Part shown: piece after piece, positions 9,141-21,253 of the stretch
Position numbering within the stretch: position 1 is the stretch's first letter
How the letters are laid out: every line of letters starts with the position of its first letter
From: Gracilariopsis chorda
Lineage: Eukaryota; Rhodophyta; Florideophyceae; Gracilariales; Gracilariaceae
DNA length: 64,000 nt
Direction: 5' to 3'
NCBI GenBank assembly: GCA_003194525.1
Contig: NBIV01000067.1
Coordinates: 232,673 to 296,672 of the forward strand
Position numbers and translations under genes: made by a program
Notes under the pieces: generated by a model
What the model saw: the letters and a program-made list of their open reading frames with translations, nothing else
Databases searched by the model: none
What the model was told of the DNA's origin: nothing

Positions 9141-12138
9141 CTACGAGTAGTTGCGGTCTCGCTCCAGTGTGGCGAGGTATCGCTTGAGCAAGTCCTCCAG
9201 ATTGTGTTCCTAAGGTTCTTACGTATCACCCGCTGAGCTATAGACGTACCATCTGATGCAGTACTTGATTCCTGAAGGGCTTTGACGGTGCGACACGATG
9301 TGGTCCACTGCACATAGGGTCCCACCCTGGGGCTCCCGGAGTACGTACGGAGTATTTTGAGGAGTGTTGCATAAAGGAGGGGCATCGTCATTCATGGAAG
9401 AGCTAAGTGGATCCGCGGATACTACCTTAGGTGAACGGCACATGGCCGGTCTTGTTGCTGGTGTCGCACGCGGTGGAGAATGTGCGATGACTGGCTGCTG
9501 AGGTCGCTTCCGTGGGAGAGGTTCTGGTACTTTTGTCACCCGGTCTCGTGAGACGACTTCGTGGAGCCCGCTTACTTCGATGGCTATCGTATCCTTATAG
9601 GTAGCGAGGACCTTGTAGGGCCCTACGGTATTTGGCGCCAATTTGCGGGTGACGTCTGGCGGTTCTTCTGACGTCTTCTGGGGTTTTTCGAGGAAAAGTT
9701 CACCCCCTCCCTTCACCTGTGGGCCTTATTTCACCTTCAGGTCGATATCCTGTTTGTATCTCCTTTGAGAGGCAGTCAGCTTAGCCTTCGCAAGCGTGAG
9801 TGCGTTCTCATACTGCCAGACGGATGCCCGTTTTGACTGGGCTGCCGTGTGTCCAACAGTGGCGAGGCTCTCCTTACAGAAAGGGCCCGTGCCCTGCTTC
9901 TTTAAGAACCCCCCCATGGTTTTGGGGAGTACTTCGTTCTCCTCTTCAACTACGGCCATCACCTCGGGAATGCCGGCATGTTTTCCACTGGGGTTATTAC
10001 ATTTCACGAAATCTCCTGCAGGTTTGCTCCTTCCCTCGTGCCACATAGGGTGAGGCCCAGACCGGTGTCCTCCAAGGGGGTTGTATCTTCTCCATCGGTG
10101 GATATACGGGACAGAGCGTCCGCTGCCTGGTGTTTCGAGCCTGTTCGATGGAAGATATCAAACTCGTACTGCAGCAGGCGCAACCTCTGACGTTCTAGGC
10201 GTCCGGTCGCGTCAGTCAAGGACAATATCCAATTCAGTGGAGCATCATCAGTGCTCAAGCTAAAGCGCGTACCCCCCAAGTGGGGGTGCAGTAGTAGTAC
10301 TGCCCACACTATAGCGAGACACTCCCGCTCGGAGGTGGAGTAGTTCCGCTCCGCCTGAGAGAGGCCAGGACTGCATTAAACTATTGGCTTCAGTCCACCT
10401 TCTGATTGTTCCTGTAGGAGAGTGCATCCCACCTGGTACTTACAGGCGGCCGTAGCCAAACCCATGCGTCCGTGCCGTTTCGGTAGAACCAATATCGGAG
10501 CTTCAATCAGTTTCCTCTTCAGGATGTCGAAAGCATCATACTCCTCTTCCGTTAGAGTGCCAGTCTTTGTCGTTTATCTTTCTCCGAAAGGCAGTTCATT
10601 GGGGCCACGATTTGGGAGAAATTAGGGACAAACCTGCGCAAGACGTTGCTAAAACCTAGGAAGGAACGTAGTTCCGTCTGGTCCGTGGGATTTTTGGCTT
10701 CTTTGATGGCGTCTTGAGTCTTGCTTGATACCTGTAGGCGACTACGGAGCACTACTTGTCCCAGGTAGTCCACAGAGGACTTGAAAAAGCACTTCTCTAG
10801 CTTCAGGGTTAGGCCAGCATTTTTCACGAGTTGGAGGACGTGCCTCAAATGCGTGAAGTGCTCCTCCATGGTGCGCGAGTAGATAATGACGACGTCAATG
10901 TATACCAGGGCGTACTGCAACTTCAACTTTGACAGGAGTATGTCAACTGCCCGCTGGAAAGTGCCGGGGGGCGTCTTTCAATCCAAAAGGCATCCTCAAG
11001 AATCTGAATACGCCACAGTGGGTGGTGAACGTTGTCTTGTCCTTACCGGCGTCGTCCATGTCGATTTACTGGTATCCACTATTGGCGTTCAGAGTACAGA
11101 ATACCGATGCATGACTTAAGGAGTCCATAATATCATACATGCGTGGTATCTGGTAGGCATCCCGCATGGTTACCTCATTCAAGCGCCTGTAATCGATAAA
11201 AAACCTCATAGATCCATCTTTCTTCTTGGCGGACACCACTGCGGAGGCCCATTTGATGGTGGAAGGCTCAATCAAGATCTTGTACAACAATCGAGATCGC
11301 GTGTATGGGGATCAACTCTCCTTGGGAGTTGAAGCACCGGTTTTACCTCAGGGGTTAGCTGGATCCGGTGCTTGGTCACGTTCACTTGGCCTAAACGGCC
11401 GGAGCACGTATCCTCCAATGCAGGTGAAAGTTTTATTATCCTTTGGCGATACTTTACGAATTCTTCGCCAATATTAAGCTTCTCCTGCCATGAGGCAGGT
11501 GGTGTCTTCTCAGGAGGCGACGGTGAAGAATCAGTCTTCATTGCGATGAAAGTGTCCTGCACGGCAAGGTATTTCTTTGGCGGGATCTGAGCCAGTTCTC
11601 TAGGAGCGGACAGAGCTATCCCCACTACGGTGCCCTTGTGAATCTCAAATAGAGACTCCTTAGGGTTGGCAATGACAACCCTGAAGGGGATGGTTGGCAC
11701 TATTTCAATGACACAATTCGCCATCATGGAGTGCTTCCTCGTAGTAAGGTGAGGGCTCCCCTGCAAGAAGAACCAGCCTGAGGTGTATGATAGCACTCAG
11801 ACTTCGGCCTGGTTCCTCGCCAGTATCTGAACACTATTCACCAGTCGGAGTTTGTTCGACTGCGTCTCCTTTGGAAGTATACACACGTGACGCGCATATA
11901 CGTCGGGTCCCGGAGATGCAGACACGATACCTACAGTGGCGGCATTATGAAATATCACTTTCCGCAGGCGTGCGTAGATGGCATGCACATACCGGTACAC
12001 AAAAGAAGCCCCCAGTATGCCACGTGCGGCCAAGTTTGTCACCACCAAGAACCACATTCTTACCTTTAAGGATCCGACACGGAGATATAAAGGCAGAGCC
12101 CCGAGAATGTTTAACATTCGCCGCGAGGCATCGCGCAT
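9141..12138 (-). pseudogene. Element B: pol remnant lacking the integrase core
   Basis: Broken into short frames by indels and stops. In order on the - strand: protease-linker block ending near 11797 (RMWFLVVTNLAARGILGASF, close to F); RT start (KKDGSMRFFIDYRRLNEVT, 11066-11290); RT palm and connection (ALVYIDVVIIYSRTMEEHF, 10552-10926, YLDD changed to YIDV); RNase H (10004-10309); linker; then QRRYKQDID and a chromodomain (9141-9716) whose DTWEP Trp codon position is a stop. At about 9847 the text jumps from the linker before the integrase zinc finger (LATVGHT) to the region after the catalytic core, so roughly 830 bp present in F are deleted. It cannot encode an active integrase. Confidence 0.85.
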
Positions 12139-12299
12139 CTTTGGTAGTTTGTCCGTCCTTAAGGATTTCAGGGCGACCTGGGGAACATGTCGACATGTAC
12201 CGGGTTTGGACCGGCGCCTGTGTCCAAGGTGTCACGTGCGGTGGTTGATGCGAGAGGAGAGCATCTTAAGGAGACAAATACTTTATAGTTCTCGCGTCA

Positions 12300-14830
12300 A
12301 AGGGGATATACTGATTCCAAGAAGGTGGTCGATGGGTCCGCTGAAAATGGGGGATCCAGTGATTTCGTTGCGTTTTGGCGTGGGAGGTCCACCAATTCCA
12401 TTGCAACTTGGCACACTGATTCCGCCCCTTTCCTAGAGGTAACTTCCGTTGGACTGAGGCTCGATGGAAGGGAGCCACGCGGAGCCTCTACGCACAGTCC
12501 TGAGGCTTTTCTTAAGTGGAGGGTGTCGGAGCTCCACGAATTGCGTTTGGTTGCAACGGTGCAACTGGGGTCGCAGTGTTCCATTGCGAGGTGATAGGTG
12601 CTGCAGCCGGGGCAGCCGGTCCCTGCGTAAGTGATCCTGGGACAGGTTGAGCGGCTTTCCCCAATGGGGTGCCGTATCCATAACGACATTGAGGGGATCG
12701 GAAATCACCATGAGCTGTATGATAACTATCATTCTCCGAGTAGGTGTCTTTCGCTGCCTGGAAATTCTTCTCTCTCTACTGGAGCATGACTGCCCTCATT
12801 GCCAGGATGAGAGTGGTGCATTGCACCGGCTCTCAGGACAGGCAGATCCTACAAGGTGGTGGGTAACTTCGAGGATCTGCGAAGCGAACGATCCTAAAGG
12901 ATCTCGCTGAGGTTTATGAGGAGGGTGACGACCGTGTCCGTGAACGGGACAGTGCCCCTTGGGGTGACACGAAGCTGAGAGCAAAGACGTCCTGCTCGTG
13001 GTCGATTGTTAGATCGTCCATGTCTCCTGAGGTGCTTGTTTCCAACGTAAAGGCCATAGAAGTGTGATTAATTGAGTCGGAGAGTTTGTCCGAAAGTGGA
13101 GCGTGTGCTTCGCCATGCAGCGCGGTGGGTGTCCCCGTAGGATTCCGCGAATCGCGATAAATCCGTATTGGGGGTCCGAGGATTCGTGGTCAAATGGTTG
13201 CGCACCCTCGCGCGGATCGAAGGGAGGAGTCCCTCGACTAACAGCGACTTTAACCGCCGTTCAGAGTATACGTTTCCGCACCTTAAGGCATTGCTCCAGA
13301 GTGTCTAGGAAAACTCCGTTTTGGTCATTCCCGTGCTTTTTCGGTAGGAGGTGACGTCAACCTCGGCATCCGCAATCGCCTCATCTGTGGCGTACCGTTT
13401 GAGGAGGAAGTTGACCACCTCGGGGTACGTCATCAGGACTTCCGTTCCAGGATCATCCACAAGTGCGCTTTCTCCTGTGAGGTGGGGTTGCAGGAGGGAG
13501 TGCCCCTGCGCAGTTTGGTAGAACTGCAAGCACCACATGGCAGCACCTTCATGCACGCCGTTGGTGTTACACGCAGAAAGCAAGTTTGTAAGGAAGTTCA
13601 GCACTGAAATGGGGTCTTCGCCTGAACAGGTGTATTTATTCATTTGAATATCCATCCGGCGCTGAATCTTCGTAAGTCGCTTAGTGACCGACTTGTCGTA
13701 AAGGTTGGAGCGATTATGCAATCTCTACGTTTCATTATCCACCAACTTGGCGAATAGATCATTGAATGGGACGAACTTCGTGACCCTTGGCCGTTTCTCC
13801 TTCAAAGGTACTTCGTCCTCTGAGTCGGAGCTGTTCTCGGAATCGGAGCCCGTACTACTCCCTGAATCGGGATGTCTTCTATTTCTTCATCTGTCTCTCC
13901 GTTTTCAGCTTCGTCTTTCCTAGGTGGTGTCTGGGGGTCTAACGTGGTCCCCGTTATCGCGATTCACTATCGGAGTATCCTGTCATCCTCTCCGAAGGTG
14001 AATTTTGTCGCGACTCGTAACCTGTCCTCCTCCCTCCGGAGTCAGGTCCAAACGGTTCACAGGAGGATTCCTAGGGCTTCACCGTTTCCTTGCGCGGTAT
14101 CCCGTCCTTCTCCGGCGCGAGGAATGGCAGTATCCTGTCCTCCTTTGCCCGGCGTTCCCTTACGTGTTGATAGAGAAAACCTCTCCTGTACGGAAAATGC
14201 AATTTCAAACGCAGCTAACGGTTGTAGCTGCGTGGTTTGGGAGCAAACCTCCGCTCGGATAGCATCAGAAATCACCTCTAGGAAATCATTCGAATCCAAG
14301 AGAGCATCTGCCGCGTGGTGCGCCCTTTTGATCGCAATTTCCCCCACTAAGGCGTGGTGGGGGGGTCCAAGATGCGCCTCGACATCTGAAGGAATCCATT
14401 CAGCGAGCTTTTGCGAGAAAGTCGGTGAGGCGTGGGGCCATAGACTCGATAAGCGTATCAGGTTCTATCGCGCCCTGGGCCTGGATCTCGTGAGGCGGTG
14501 GCGGTTGTGACGCCGTCTGGGATTCTTCAACTTCCACAGCGGCATTCTCATGAGGCTTGGCTGGTTATCCGCTATCATCGAGTCATGTAGTCTCCTGGGG
14601 CGTTGTCGGAACCGGTCGACACTGGATCCCGCATTCCGTAGGGGGCGTTCAGGATCATCCAGCATGGCGGTAGGTCCTTGACGGACGTTGCACGTGCTGC
14701 GTCCACCCTGGAAGCCCAGTGTCTGAGGAGCCTGGGAGGGAGTTTCCGGGGTTGGTTTTTGAGGGCCCATAGAGGAGTAGGTCGGAGTGATTTGTTTCCA
14801 CTTCCGAATCAGCTTAACCAAGGATTCCAA
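12300..14830 (-). pseudogene. Element B: gag remnant
   Basis: Best block is 13305-13721, with SVLNFLTNLLSACNTNGVHE followed by GAAMWCLQFY and TYPEVVNFLLKRYATDEAI, colinear with F gag (VLRFLSQFRTACDQNGVHEG, YPEVVHYLLETYATDDVI). The N-terminal part is near 14465-14830 and begins MESLVKLIRKWKQ. Several frameshifts and stops separate the pieces. The nucleocapsid end cannot be traced with confidence. Confidence 0.75.
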
Positions 14831-14901
14831 TACGAAGGGGGTCCAGTCGGTGCGAGTATAGCGTTTTTCTTTCGCGCAGCATTAGATAAACCTTAGGGAA
14901 C

Positions 14902-14923
14902 GAATCTTTTAGGTCGGGAAACC
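14902..14923 (-). other. Element B: primer binding site (degenerate)
   Basis: The + strand GAATCTTTTAGGTCGGGAAACCA-like stretch corresponds to the PBS TGGTCTCCCGACCTAGAATC seen in C and F, with a few changes, and lies next to the 5' LTR. Confidence 0.7.
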
Positions 14924-14926
14924 AGT

Positions 14927-15495
14927 TGTGGTGCAGCCAGTGGTGAGCAAAACGTCTGTAAAATAGAAGTTTTACATTTGGCCTAACAAATGGGTTCCAA
15001 TAGGTGATGGTCTCCTTAATATAGGAAATATAGGAGCGGCAACCAGGGCAATCGTGAAAAGAGATCCGCAAGCACCAAACGGAGAGTGGGTTCTCTGGGG
15101 GGACGATAATCCTACAGGCGCTGCTATAGGACGAGCTGGGTATAGGAGGCTTAGAAAACACCTAGAAAATGACGTAATAGTGTGCTTGAAGGTGATTATC
15201 ACGAGGTTGAACCAAACGAGCTAGAACAAGCCTTGAAGGTGCTTGCTTTTCCTGGAGGTGGAGCTTCGAGCTGCGCACTATATACAGTGCCGCGAGCTGA
15301 CATCGTCGGAAACTCTCTACTGTACCCTATAAAAATCTAAGATAGGTTATTCTACCTAATTGGATTACAGTCTGCTAGACCAATTTCTCTGGAGTGGTGT
15401 GCCACGTGGCACCAGTTAGAAAATACGAGTTCTCCGCTAGGAATCTTCCGTAATAGCCCATCCTTAGTAGCATGCATAGTACCCACTCTACAACA
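14927..15495 (-). repeat. Element B: 5' LTR
   Basis: Starts TGTGGTGCAGCC and ends CTCTACAACA on the + strand, and pairs with 5995-6560. A conserved ACTATATACAGTGC and CCCTATAAAAA segment is present in both copies and could hold the promoter. Confidence 0.88.
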
Positions 15496-15811
15496 CCCAA
15501 GACTTGAAAAGAGTTGTTGGAGTTTATGGCATTCTTCCAAGGTTTTGAAACTGGGAACTGCGCCAAGTTTTGTTCTCAATTCTACCATGGAAGAAAACTC
15601 TGATTTTGTTGACGAAGGAGCAGAAAGAGAGTTAGTGGGAACTAACAAGTCTACAAATATGCCAATGACGCAAACAGAGGAGATAGTGGTTCAATGACGA
15701 GCCTCAGAGCTACTGTTGGAGAGAATGGTAGAGCAACCGTCATCTCGTGACAGTGAAAGCTCTATCACTGCAGCTGATGTGCGTTTAAGGCAAAAACAGC
15801 GGCGAAAGTAA
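15496..15811 (+). pseudogene. Gene E, second part: C-terminal end after element B
   Basis: After one CCCAR copy the gene E frame resumes with GLEKSCWSLWHSSKVLKL, completing the cysteine/tryptophan-rich zinc-binding tail begun at 5862-5990. An acidic, Ser/Thr-rich tail follows, with an in-frame TGA at 15695-15697. The frame ends in basic residues (RQKQRRK) at the TAA 15809-15811. The continuation across a 9.5-kb insertion without a frame change shows B inserted after the gene had formed. Confidence 0.75.
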
Positions 15812-17256
15812 ACCAATTGCGACTGGTTCATAGATGTGTTAAAATGTTCAAGACCCTGCATAATTAGTGCTGCGAGTGTTTAGAAGGTGCCGTTATTGAT
15901 CAATATAGTTATCAAAACGTCTTTTTGAGGCCTTGCAAAAGATGTCTAGTGGTTGAACTTTGAAAGCTTGCTGTGCGATTATCATTTCATAACCTGCGGT
16001 AAAAAATTTTGTATGAAAGCGGATAAACATGTTTTATGCTTCTTTGTCTTCGAGACTTTGGAATGTTGCTGTTCGCCGAACTATTGCGCTGCAGAGCATT
16101 GGGATCACTATAGTGATCTTCAAATAATGGCATTAGGGATATTCCAACATATCATGTAGAAAAGCATATGACTTCTACATTCTGATGGTCAATACCTCCT
16201 ATTACGTATCAGAGATACCTATGATACCCTTCATATCCTTGGGATCCATGTATTATCTGACACTAATCTTCTCAGTTCGAGAATACAAAGAACATTTAAT
16301 GGAACGCTAGCATACTTTCGCATGTATGGTTTCCAACAAGAATGGGTTTCTTGTCAATTGAAAAGCATATATCACAGCAGGGAACCGCTTGCCTTTAAGA
16401 AAAAAGGAAATCATTACTACAAATCTGTGCCGTGCGCTCACTGAGGATACAAGCTAATGCGTGGCGGGTGACTTAGTAGTGGATGCAGAAGTAGGGTTAT
16501 TTCATGGTCAAACAAAATCATTTTGCGGTTGATGGCATAAGCAATGAGCTTCTTGCAAATATCGTGCCCAAGCCGTTTTCTAGCTAAGCCATCTTTTATC
16601 ATGAACAAGAAAAATTACATAAGAATACTTATCCAACCGCTGATTCCTCCTGACATCCTCTTGCATGTTTTTTTGCCAAAATTGTAGTTCATGTTCCTTT
16701 TAACGTCCACAGACTAGTCCAACACTTGCAACAGACATGGCAGATAACTGTTGGCAAACTCTTCAAGAAAAAAACTTCTTTCTTTCGTCTCAGGCAGGTC
16801 GCCGCAAGAGTTCTTGGTCATTCTGTTCTTCTCTTAGCCCAGTTCAGGGTATACAACATGTAGTGAGTAGTTGGAAACTGAATGATTCCGTTTTCTAATC
16901 TCGTAGCTGAGCGGCTTTCCACGTCGGACGATGACGCTTGTCTGCGCAGGCAGTCTGGTCGGATCTCGAGATCCTTTTATTGCCTACCAGACTGCCGCAT
17001 GTTTAGATAGCCACGGGGGCAGTTCCTCAGAGAGTATCTCCACCTCCAAGCAGGATGTGAGAAATAGTTGAACAGTTAAGTAGAATAGGTCTGAAAAAAG
17101 AGAATAAGTACCAATACCTCTAGCTTTATCTGAGTGAAAGAAGAAGAAGGTACCTTGAACTATGGCACTACATGTTTCCTCTTGAAACTGCACTACACAC
17201 TGCACAAACTACGTTTTGGCAGGTTTGAACGTCTTTGTACGCGGGTTGTTCACGTA
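15812..17256. other. AT-rich stretch without recognisable genes
   Basis: Many stops in all frames. An inverted repeat GGCAGTCTGG / CCAGACTGCC (16949-16958 and 16987-16996) encloses a GGATCTCGAGATCC palindrome (16961-16974). A GCACTACATGTTTCC segment near 17165 resembles one near 19878 and may be a remnant of copia ends. Nothing else supported. Confidence 0.5.
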
Positions 17257-19870
17257 GAACTATGGGAAACGCTTTTGTTAGACTGCATAGGATACGTGGT
17301 CCTTTAATTAAGGTAGACATCTACCAAATGTTGTTCCGGAATATGGAACTTGTTTTAGGCACGAAGAGTGTTTGGAATGTTCTCAACGGCACTGATGTTC
17401 CGGATTCGAGTTAAACAGAAGGAGAAATGAAGAAGTATTGGGACAGGAAAGACATCACGGTGTCATATGTTCTACTGTCAGTTGGAGACTCATTTGTGAC
17501 GTCTGTAATTGACATGAACGACCCTGCAGTTGTTTGGTTTTGAAAAAAAACTTTGAAATGGTATCACAGGCTAATGCTGATGGTCTACCGGAGAAGTATC
17601 AAGAGATTCGTATGTCAGCAAAGGATTCTGTTCTTGAGTACATGAACCAACTGGCAGAGATTGATTCTAAACACAGCAGCATCCGAAAATGCCTAACCAA
17701 GTAAGAGAAGCTCAGAGAACTACTAAAAGTATTGACTAGAGAATTGGACGTGACGGTTGAAGTGATACGGGCAACTAACAAGATATTCAGAGGTGCTGTG
17801 CCCATATGATTATTTCTAAGCAAGGCCAGCTAGACTTGAGTCAAATCAGGGAGTCCAGTGAAGGAAAGGCTACTGCCTTTCTTGCAAAAGGACGGACGCC
17901 TCTCACTAAGAAAGGTTTTTTTGTAACAAGATGGTCCACATCAAGCTTTCTTGTCCAGAAAACACAAGACGGAGAGATCGAAATGCCAGTTGATGTTCCA
18001 ATAAGGTGTATAAGACGCAAGGAAAGGATGTATGTGAGCCAGAGTAAAAGGCATGGGTATCGTTAATAGCAGCTGGAATGGCTAGAGGAGACCACAGCTG
18101 TGCCGTTGTGAACCATACATGGTATCTTGAATCACGAGCAAGCCAGCACATGGTCAACGACATTGAAGTATTCGATGGTACTATAAATGACACACTACTT
18201 GGCACGGTATCCGTAGGCAATGGGCAGAACGTAGAGGTGAAAAGAACAGGGAAAGTGAAATGCTGAGGAACATGCTTTGGAGAAACACGCAACAGATCTC
18301 TCTCTAAGAAGTCCAATATGTTCCCGGATTGATGTGTAACCTTCTGTCAGTCATTGCCATCCGTCGAAAGGGATATATAGTGGTATTTTAGACCAATGAA
18401 AGAGACAATTGTATCTGCCTAATTGTTAATCAGACCACTGGTAAGGTGATGGCACTAGGAGTGGAGAAGGAAAAAGGCCTGTATGAGATGGGTTTTCAGC
18501 CTATCGTGAAAATATCTGCTTTTGTAAGCAAGAGCAAGGATGTGAATATGTCCTGGCATGAAATATTGGATCGCATAAGGGAAGAGGGAATCATAAAACC
18601 TCGGAAGGTGGTATAAGGTATGGAGGGTGGGAGAGTATCCGCTCTGGACTTCTGTGAGCCTTGTACCCTTGGAAAATCTTGAAGAGCATCGGCCCTATCC
18701 ACTGAATCCAGGATGAAGGGATGAAAAAGCATGCTGGTGGTACATTCAAATGTCATGGGTCCCATAAAAAATTCTTCTTTGAAAGGAGAACAGTATTGCG
18801 TAACTACCTGTGATGAAAAGAGTGACCTGTCTTTAATGCAATTTACCAGAATGAGATCGCAGCGGGCAAAAGCAGTAAGAGGAATGCCAGCAGAAATGGA
18901 GCAGCAGTCGGGAAGGCAGCAAAGAAGATTTCGGTGTGACAATGCAGGGGAGTATCTGTCACACTTCTTCCGGAAGTGGTTGAGAGGAAATGGAACTCAG
19001 TTGGAGACCACTCAAACATACAACCCAAAGCCAAAACGTATAAGCAGAGAGCCTTTACCGAACACTCAATGTAAGGCTCGAGCGATGCTCGTGACAGTTC
19101 AGTGCGCTCTACATCGAACGAATCTATGGGCGGATGCAATTATTACCATAAATTTTCTTCGCAACAAAATCTAGACCAGCCCCAATTCGGTTACACCATA
19201 CTAGACTTTTGTGGGAAGCGTTCCTGATGTAACACATTTACGCTCATTTGGTTCACAGTGCTATGTGCACATACCAAAACAGAAACGCAAGTCATTGAGC
19301 AATATGACGAAAGAGCGTGTAAGACTTAACTCATTTGTTATGAGAGAGGTTCTTGTTACAAGGTATTCTAGCCACATTCAAGGAAAAGTGAAATGTCGAA
19401 GGACTTCAGTGTAAATGAAGAACAAGTAGGATGTTTGAACAATATCAACGAAACAAAGGCGGAATCTCTCGACTTGACATCGGTAAGACGTGTAGAGGGC
19501 ACGATACAGCCTGAGGACAACGACGTTCTACCAGAAGTCAAGTCAGAGCACGCTGAAGCAGGGGAATACCCTGATGAAGATATATCAGAAATGGAGATCG
19601 GTTTGGAGCTGGTCACGCACTATTCAATTTCTCCAAGACATTCTGGAAGAATCTGGGGACCCACCACAAGGTATACCCCAGACGGTTTAATTTCTTTGAT
19701 GATTCGCGGATGGTTAGCACTGTCTCACAAGGACCTTCCAGACACATTCACGGACGCTTTGCGTAGAAATGAGGGACAGAAATAGAGGCAGGCAATGGAG
19801 GAAGAGATGGCGAACATGAAGAAATGAAGGTTTGGACGCTTGTAGAAGGCCCAGACGACTAGGTAGCTTG
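17257..19870 (+). pseudogene. Ty1/copia retrotransposon remnant (gag, protease, integrase, start of RT)
   Basis: Heavily mutated, in copia order. A gag-like block at about 17257-17800 (KKYWDRKDITVSYVLLSVGD). A retropepsin-type block at about 18110-18265 (WYLESRASQHMVND, where a WYLDSGAS motif is expected, so the catalytic Asp-Ser-Gly is altered). A pre-integrase HEILDRIREEG and zinc-type CEPCTLGKS at 18550-18680. Integrase core at about 18731-19174 (SSLKGEQYCVTTCDEKSDL; FRCDNAGEYLS as the second acidic motif). The opening of copia RT (AMEEEMANMKK, then KVWTLVEGPDD) lies near 19795-19860, where the element is cut off. Many stops and frameshifts. No LTR pair identified. Confidence 0.75.
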
Positions 19871-20388
19871 AACCACGGCACTACACCTTCCCTTTTGCAA
19901 CTGCACTACATACTGCAAAAACTAATTTCAACAGCTTGTTCTCAGTCGGAGGGGGCAGCAAGCAATACCAGCGGTTCTATTTTATGTTTTGTGCCAACCA
20001 TTGGCACGTGTGGTCAGCGTCCCAGTATCAGCATCTCCAAAATTCAATAAATGATTCATCCTTGCACTAATAGGATGAGATTTGTACTCAGCAAATGTAA
20101 ACAATCTTCGTAAATAAAAAACAATCATGCACTACGAAGCAAGCATAAAAGATAATTTGAAAATTCGCAATGGCTTGACGGAAAAGCTCCACCAAGTGTT
20201 ATTCACATTGAAATATGTCGCAAGAGCTCTCAAATGCGTGGAGATCAATGTGTTATTGCAGTTGTCAGTGGCAAATAAAGTAAACGAAGGATAATGGGAC
20301 AAAAGGTTGTTGAGGCTTAACCACTTCATTATATTTCTGCGACGGTATTGTACCTCTTTTATATAGAGGATCTGGGGGTCTAACCATT

Positions 20389-20416
20389 GCAAACGGGATG
20401 GGCTCATCCCGTTTGC
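20389..20416. repeat. Perfect hairpin, 12-bp stem, 4-nt loop
   Basis: GCAAACGGGATG (20389-20400), loop GGCT, then CATCCCGTTTGC (20405-20416). No T-run follows. It lies left of the piggyBac-like element in otherwise featureless DNA. Confidence 0.8.
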
Positions 20417-20749
20417 TCTTGATCCGTAATGGCGAGTTTTATCCACTTACACGGCTTGACGTCCAGTCTGCAAGCACCCGTGATCGTTGGAATCCAAACT
20501 CTGTGACGCTTAATACAATACATATCATTTGCGATAGACGCAAACTGCTGCGCGCACATTCTCATCCAACTTCAGGAATCCCACATGGCGCCCCGTAGGC
20601 GCATATGCGCCCTCCAGAGGGGATCAACCCGTTACTGGAATATCCATCACAACACAATGGTGTAAGACGATAAGCAAGTATGTCAAGAAATCCGTCTCTG
20701 CCTTAGGTTCGTTCAGAGGTAAGACCATTCTAGTGTCTATCGGACCGGT

Positions 20750-20775
20750 GCGCTGACCTCATATGAGGTCAGCGC
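20750..20775. repeat. 26-bp perfect palindrome at left end of piggyBac-like element
   Basis: Half-site GCGCTGACCTCAT followed directly by its reverse complement. The inner 16 bp recur with one mismatch at the other end of the element (33310-33325), so this is probably part of the transposase-recognised end. A second CATATG-centred palindrome (GGCGCATATGCGCC) lies outside at 20598-20611. Confidence 0.8.
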
Positions 20776-21253
20776 AACGGCACGCAAAATTTTAAAAAAA
20801 AATAAAATCTGATCCGCATGGCCCCACATTTCAAATTTTGAACTTGAAACATGGCCTACCGGGTGGTCTTTCAACTATAAGTACTTGTAGAAGACGACCA
20901 CTGAGCCATAACAGCAGCTCAGTGGTCGTCAGGTCACATGCGAGCAGCAAAACATGAGTTCCAACCTCGCTGAGTTTCATAAAACTCCAAAACTCCTTCG
21001 AGAGCTCGACTAATTCTAAATATCTTTAAACTCTCAGAACGTTTATAACACCCACCTAAACAGGAGAAAGAATACGGTGACATCTGTTAAATGGGCAGTT
21101 TCGTAATAGAGTTTAAAAAGTCTAGCAATTCTAAATAACGCAGATTGAATTAGTAGAAGGCTAAAGGTAAAATGAACTTATTGTAAACTTTTGCATTCAA
21201 ACATAGATTTTTAATATAAAAAAAGAAGGTTGACAAGGTTGTGGACATCTTCG

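Larger units (their letters stand above)
5995..15495 (-). mobile_element. Element B: degenerate Ty3/gypsy chromovirus inserted in gene E
   Basis: Two LTRs (5995-6560 and 14927-15495) flank gag-pol remnants on the - strand and an accessory ORF on the + strand. The flanking 5-mers are CCCAG (5990-5994) and CCCAA (15496-15500), a target duplication with one mismatch. Removing the element restores the gene E reading frame through the insertion point, which independently confirms both boundaries. The LTRs differ at many positions, so the insertion is old. Confidence 0.9.
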
